Virus record (IMG/VR): IMGVR_UViG_3300002835_007378
Span: 1-29,868 of that record
DNA from: a virus
Length of the DNA stretch: 29,868 bases
Direction: 5' to 3' (one strand)
Shown: positions 28,300 through 29,868 of the stretch, in pieces
How the letters are laid out: every line of letters begins with the position of its first letter
Numbering within the stretch: position 1 is the stretch's first letter
Translations under genes and position numbers: made by a program
Notes under the pieces: generated by a model
Told to the model about the DNA's origin: nothing
The model's input: the letters and a program-made list of their open reading frames with translations, nothing else
The model's database searches: none

Positions 28300-29334
28300 A
28301 TGAAATACGTTATTACTGAATCACAATATAAAACTTTAATTGGGGAAGATGAAAATATTGAACCATCCAAGACCGCGGCAAAAAACATTTGTGACAGTGA
28401 AAAATTTTGTAAATCTCAAGGTAAAATTACTTTTGGTCAGTTAAAAGCATTAGTTCAAGAATCATCTAAAAATAGAATATATAAACATGTTGGTGAGGGT
28501 GGATTTAAAGCAACAATTAGATTAATTCCATTTTTTCTACCACAATTAATGATTCCTGGTATTATTGCGGGTGTTGCAAGAGCAATTAATAAAATATTAA
28601 AACCAAGTTTAACAGAAACTGAAAGTTATAAAACGTTTTGGGGTAAGGCAATTCTAAATTCATTTAAAATTGTTGAAGGTGAAATTAATTTTGATGACCC
28701 ATTCTCAAAAATATTCTTTATATCAGATGGTTTAATGACCATGTTGGATGATAAATATAAAATTAAATTTGCTAGACATATTGCCAATTTGGCGGATAGT
28801 ATGCCAAACAATCAGGAAGTTCCTGAATACTTTGTTGAAAATGAGTTAAGAAAATGGGTTAATGATAAATTTATATTGGACCCACCAATTCCACCAAAAA
28901 CATCTGACAATAAATTATCACCAATAGATGTTGATGACACTGAGAAAACTATAACAGAACAAAAGGTAAGTAAAAAAGAATTATTTCAGGAAATTATTGA
29001 TGATAATTTAGAATACATCAAAAAATATTGTAATGAACTTAATGCCGATAACTACGCAAGCCATATTAGTTTTAGTACTTGTGATTATGTGGACATAATT
29101 GATGGTATAAGTGTTGATGAGGTGGTTATGATTTCAGGAACAAGAACTGACATGGAACAAAAAATGTATGATACAACACCTGGAATTTATCTTAAATTAA
29201 CGATAAATTTACATTCGGCAACTAAAATGTCTGATTTTGATGAGTTAATTTACGACTTAAAACATATATTAAGAAAATCAACAGGATTATTGGTCGTATT
29301 TGATTACAGAATCAATAATACATTTACGGATTAA
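28300..29334 (+). CDS. Type B leader protein, 344 aa, hydrophobic segment and C-terminal family domain
   Basis: Leader MKYVITESQYKTLIGEDEN. Residues ~40-70 are helical (FGQLKALVQESSKNRIYKH). A hydrophobic stretch at ~76-97 (IPFFLPQLMIPGIIAGVARA) may insert in a membrane or core. A globular middle follows (DPFSKIFFISDGLMTMLDDK, YFVENELRKWVNDKF, then proline-rich LDPPIPPK). Residues ~240-344 contain VSKKELFQEIIDDNLEYIKK and end with IYDLKHILRKSTGLLVVFDY, the helix-plus-strand closing element seen in the small type B proteins. It looks like a fusion of an unknown protein with a family domain. Function unknown. Confidence 0.88.
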   Translation: MKYVITESQYKTLIGEDENIEPSKTAAKNICDSEKFCKSQGKITFGQLKALVQESSKNRIYKHVGEGGFKATIRLIPFFLPQLMIPGIIAGVARAINKILKPSLTETESYKTFWGKAILNSFKIVEGEINFDDPFSKIFFISDGLMTMLDDKYKIKFARHIANLADSMPNNQEVPEYFVENELRKWVNDKFILDPPIPPKTSDNKLSPIDVDDTEKTITEQKVSKKELFQEIIDDNLEYIKKYCNELNADNYASHISFSTCDYVDIIDGISVDEVVMISGTRTDMEQKMYDTTPGIYLKLTINLHSATKMSDFDELIYDLKHILRKSTGLLVVFDYRINNTFTD

Positions 29335-29337
29335 ACT

Positions 29338-29365
29338 ATACCCAATAACAATTTGGGTATTTTTA
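29338..29365 (+). terminator. Rho-independent terminator
   Basis: ATACCCAA / TTGGGTAT stem, T-rich tail. Confidence 0.85.
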
Positions 29366-29366
29366 C

Positions 29367-29373
29367 TATTTAT
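29367..29373 (+). promoter_or_regulatory. TATTTAT promoter-like motif
   Basis: TATTTAT-TATT-ATG: four bases before ATG 29378. Confidence 0.55.
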
Positions 29374-29377
29374 TATT

Positions 29378-29868
29378 ATGAATAAAAGACAAACTTTTAA
29401 TGATTTACTTATGAAGATAACTTCATGTAATACTCAGCATGAACTTAAGGGAATTATTAAAGATATTAATCATTTTATTGAGGATTATTCTATTTATGGT
29501 GATTCTAACGAGTATAAAAAACTTAATAACTCTGTTGGAATTATGAAGATGAAATTGAAACGTGATTTTAAAATTGAAGAATCAATTATTAGTACAATTA
29601 CGGAAGATGTTGACATATCAGGATATAGTGATGAAGATTTTTTGGAAGTTTTTGTCATGGAATTTAGAACTTGGATAAAAAAAAATCATGGTGATGAAAT
29701 TGGTGAATATCCTATGTCCTTATTAGTTAAAAAATATATCAAAGAATTCGGTACGGAATACGAAGTTTCTGATTATGATATTAGATATAATAATACATTA
29801 ACTCAAATGACAAATATTGGTCGTGTGTTAGTTAAGAAAGAAGTTAGAAAATTACCATCTCTTAAAAA
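29378..29868 (+). CDS. Hypothetical protein, partial at window end
   Basis: An open frame of 163 codons, with no stop before the end. MNKRQTFNDLLMKITSCNTQ and helices follow (ELKGIIKDINHFIEDYSIYG). Residues ~70-100 (IEESIISTITEDVDISGYSD) include I-T-E but are internal. Mostly helical and charged. No leader and no recognised domain. The 3' end is outside the window. Confidence 0.75.
   Translation, partial: MNKRQTFNDLLMKITSCNTQHELKGIIKDINHFIEDYSIYGDSNEYKKLNNSVGIMKMKLKRDFKIEESIISTITEDVDISGYSDEDFLEVFVMEFRTWIKKNHGDEIGEYPMSLLVKKYIKEFGTEYEVSDYDIRYNNTLTQMTNIGRVLVKKEVRKLPSLK

Overview
The window is AT-rich and almost wall-to-wall small genes. It looks like an accessory region of a large tailed phage that infects a Bacteroidota host, probably a flavobacterium or relative. 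Evidence for the host: several start codons lie next to Bacteroidota-type promoters (TTTG, about 20 bases, then TAnnTTTG), Shine-Dalgarno sites are absent, and three genes carry Bacteroidota signal peptides, one with a type IX secretion (T9SS) tail and one with a SprB-like repeat. Evidence for a phage: two peptidoglycan-degrading enzymes, dozens of short acidic orphan proteins, ATGA overlaps, and gene-by-gene terminator/promoter cassettes. No capsid, tail, portal, terminase, polymerase, ribosomal or tRNA gene is visible, so the phage assignment is inference.

Layout. 0-5.6 kb: GNAT acetyltransferase (minus strand), a large protein with an ADP-ribosyltransferase-like core and repeats, an unknown protein, a GH19 endolysin-like enzyme, a zinc metallopeptidase and small leader proteins. 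5.7-8.6 kb: a beta-rich protein, two minus-strand leader proteins and two secreted proteins. 8.9-13.0 kb: three tandem paralogues with an RRR motif, an unknown tryptophan-rich protein, a protein resembling aminoacyl-tRNA-protein transferases, and a candidate Cys-His-Asp enzyme. 13.05-15.34 kb: a gene-poor region with three tandem 28-bp-spaced palindromes, a DnaA-box match, distant inverted repeats, C-runs and two candidate non-coding RNAs. 15.3-19.7 kb: a GH24-LysM lysozyme, small membrane proteins and a T9SS-tailed protein. 19.7-29.9 kb: a run of moron-like cassettes (terminator, TATTTAT promoter, short gene) broken by DoxX-like, L,D-transpeptidase-like and membrane proteins.

The unifying signal is a set of near-identical N-terminal leaders on otherwise unrelated proteins. 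Type A (consensus [MSK]xRIIRLTExDLxRIVRR) is on eight genes. Type B (MKYIITESQ) is on nine and in part extends to full-length paralogy. Type C (MNLQESIRRVLREE) is on four, and one of these repeats it internally. All contain I/L-x-E, the cleavage signature of T4-type prohead proteases. I propose that these proteins are packaged in the virion and injected, as T4 internal proteins and Alt are. Most leader genes follow the motif TATTTAT(TAAT), placed 4-6 or 10-17 bases before the start codon on either strand, which I read as a phage-specific (late?) promoter. Genes without leaders more often have host-type promoters. Leader, promoter and terminator therefore form a reusable cassette for delivering accessory proteins.
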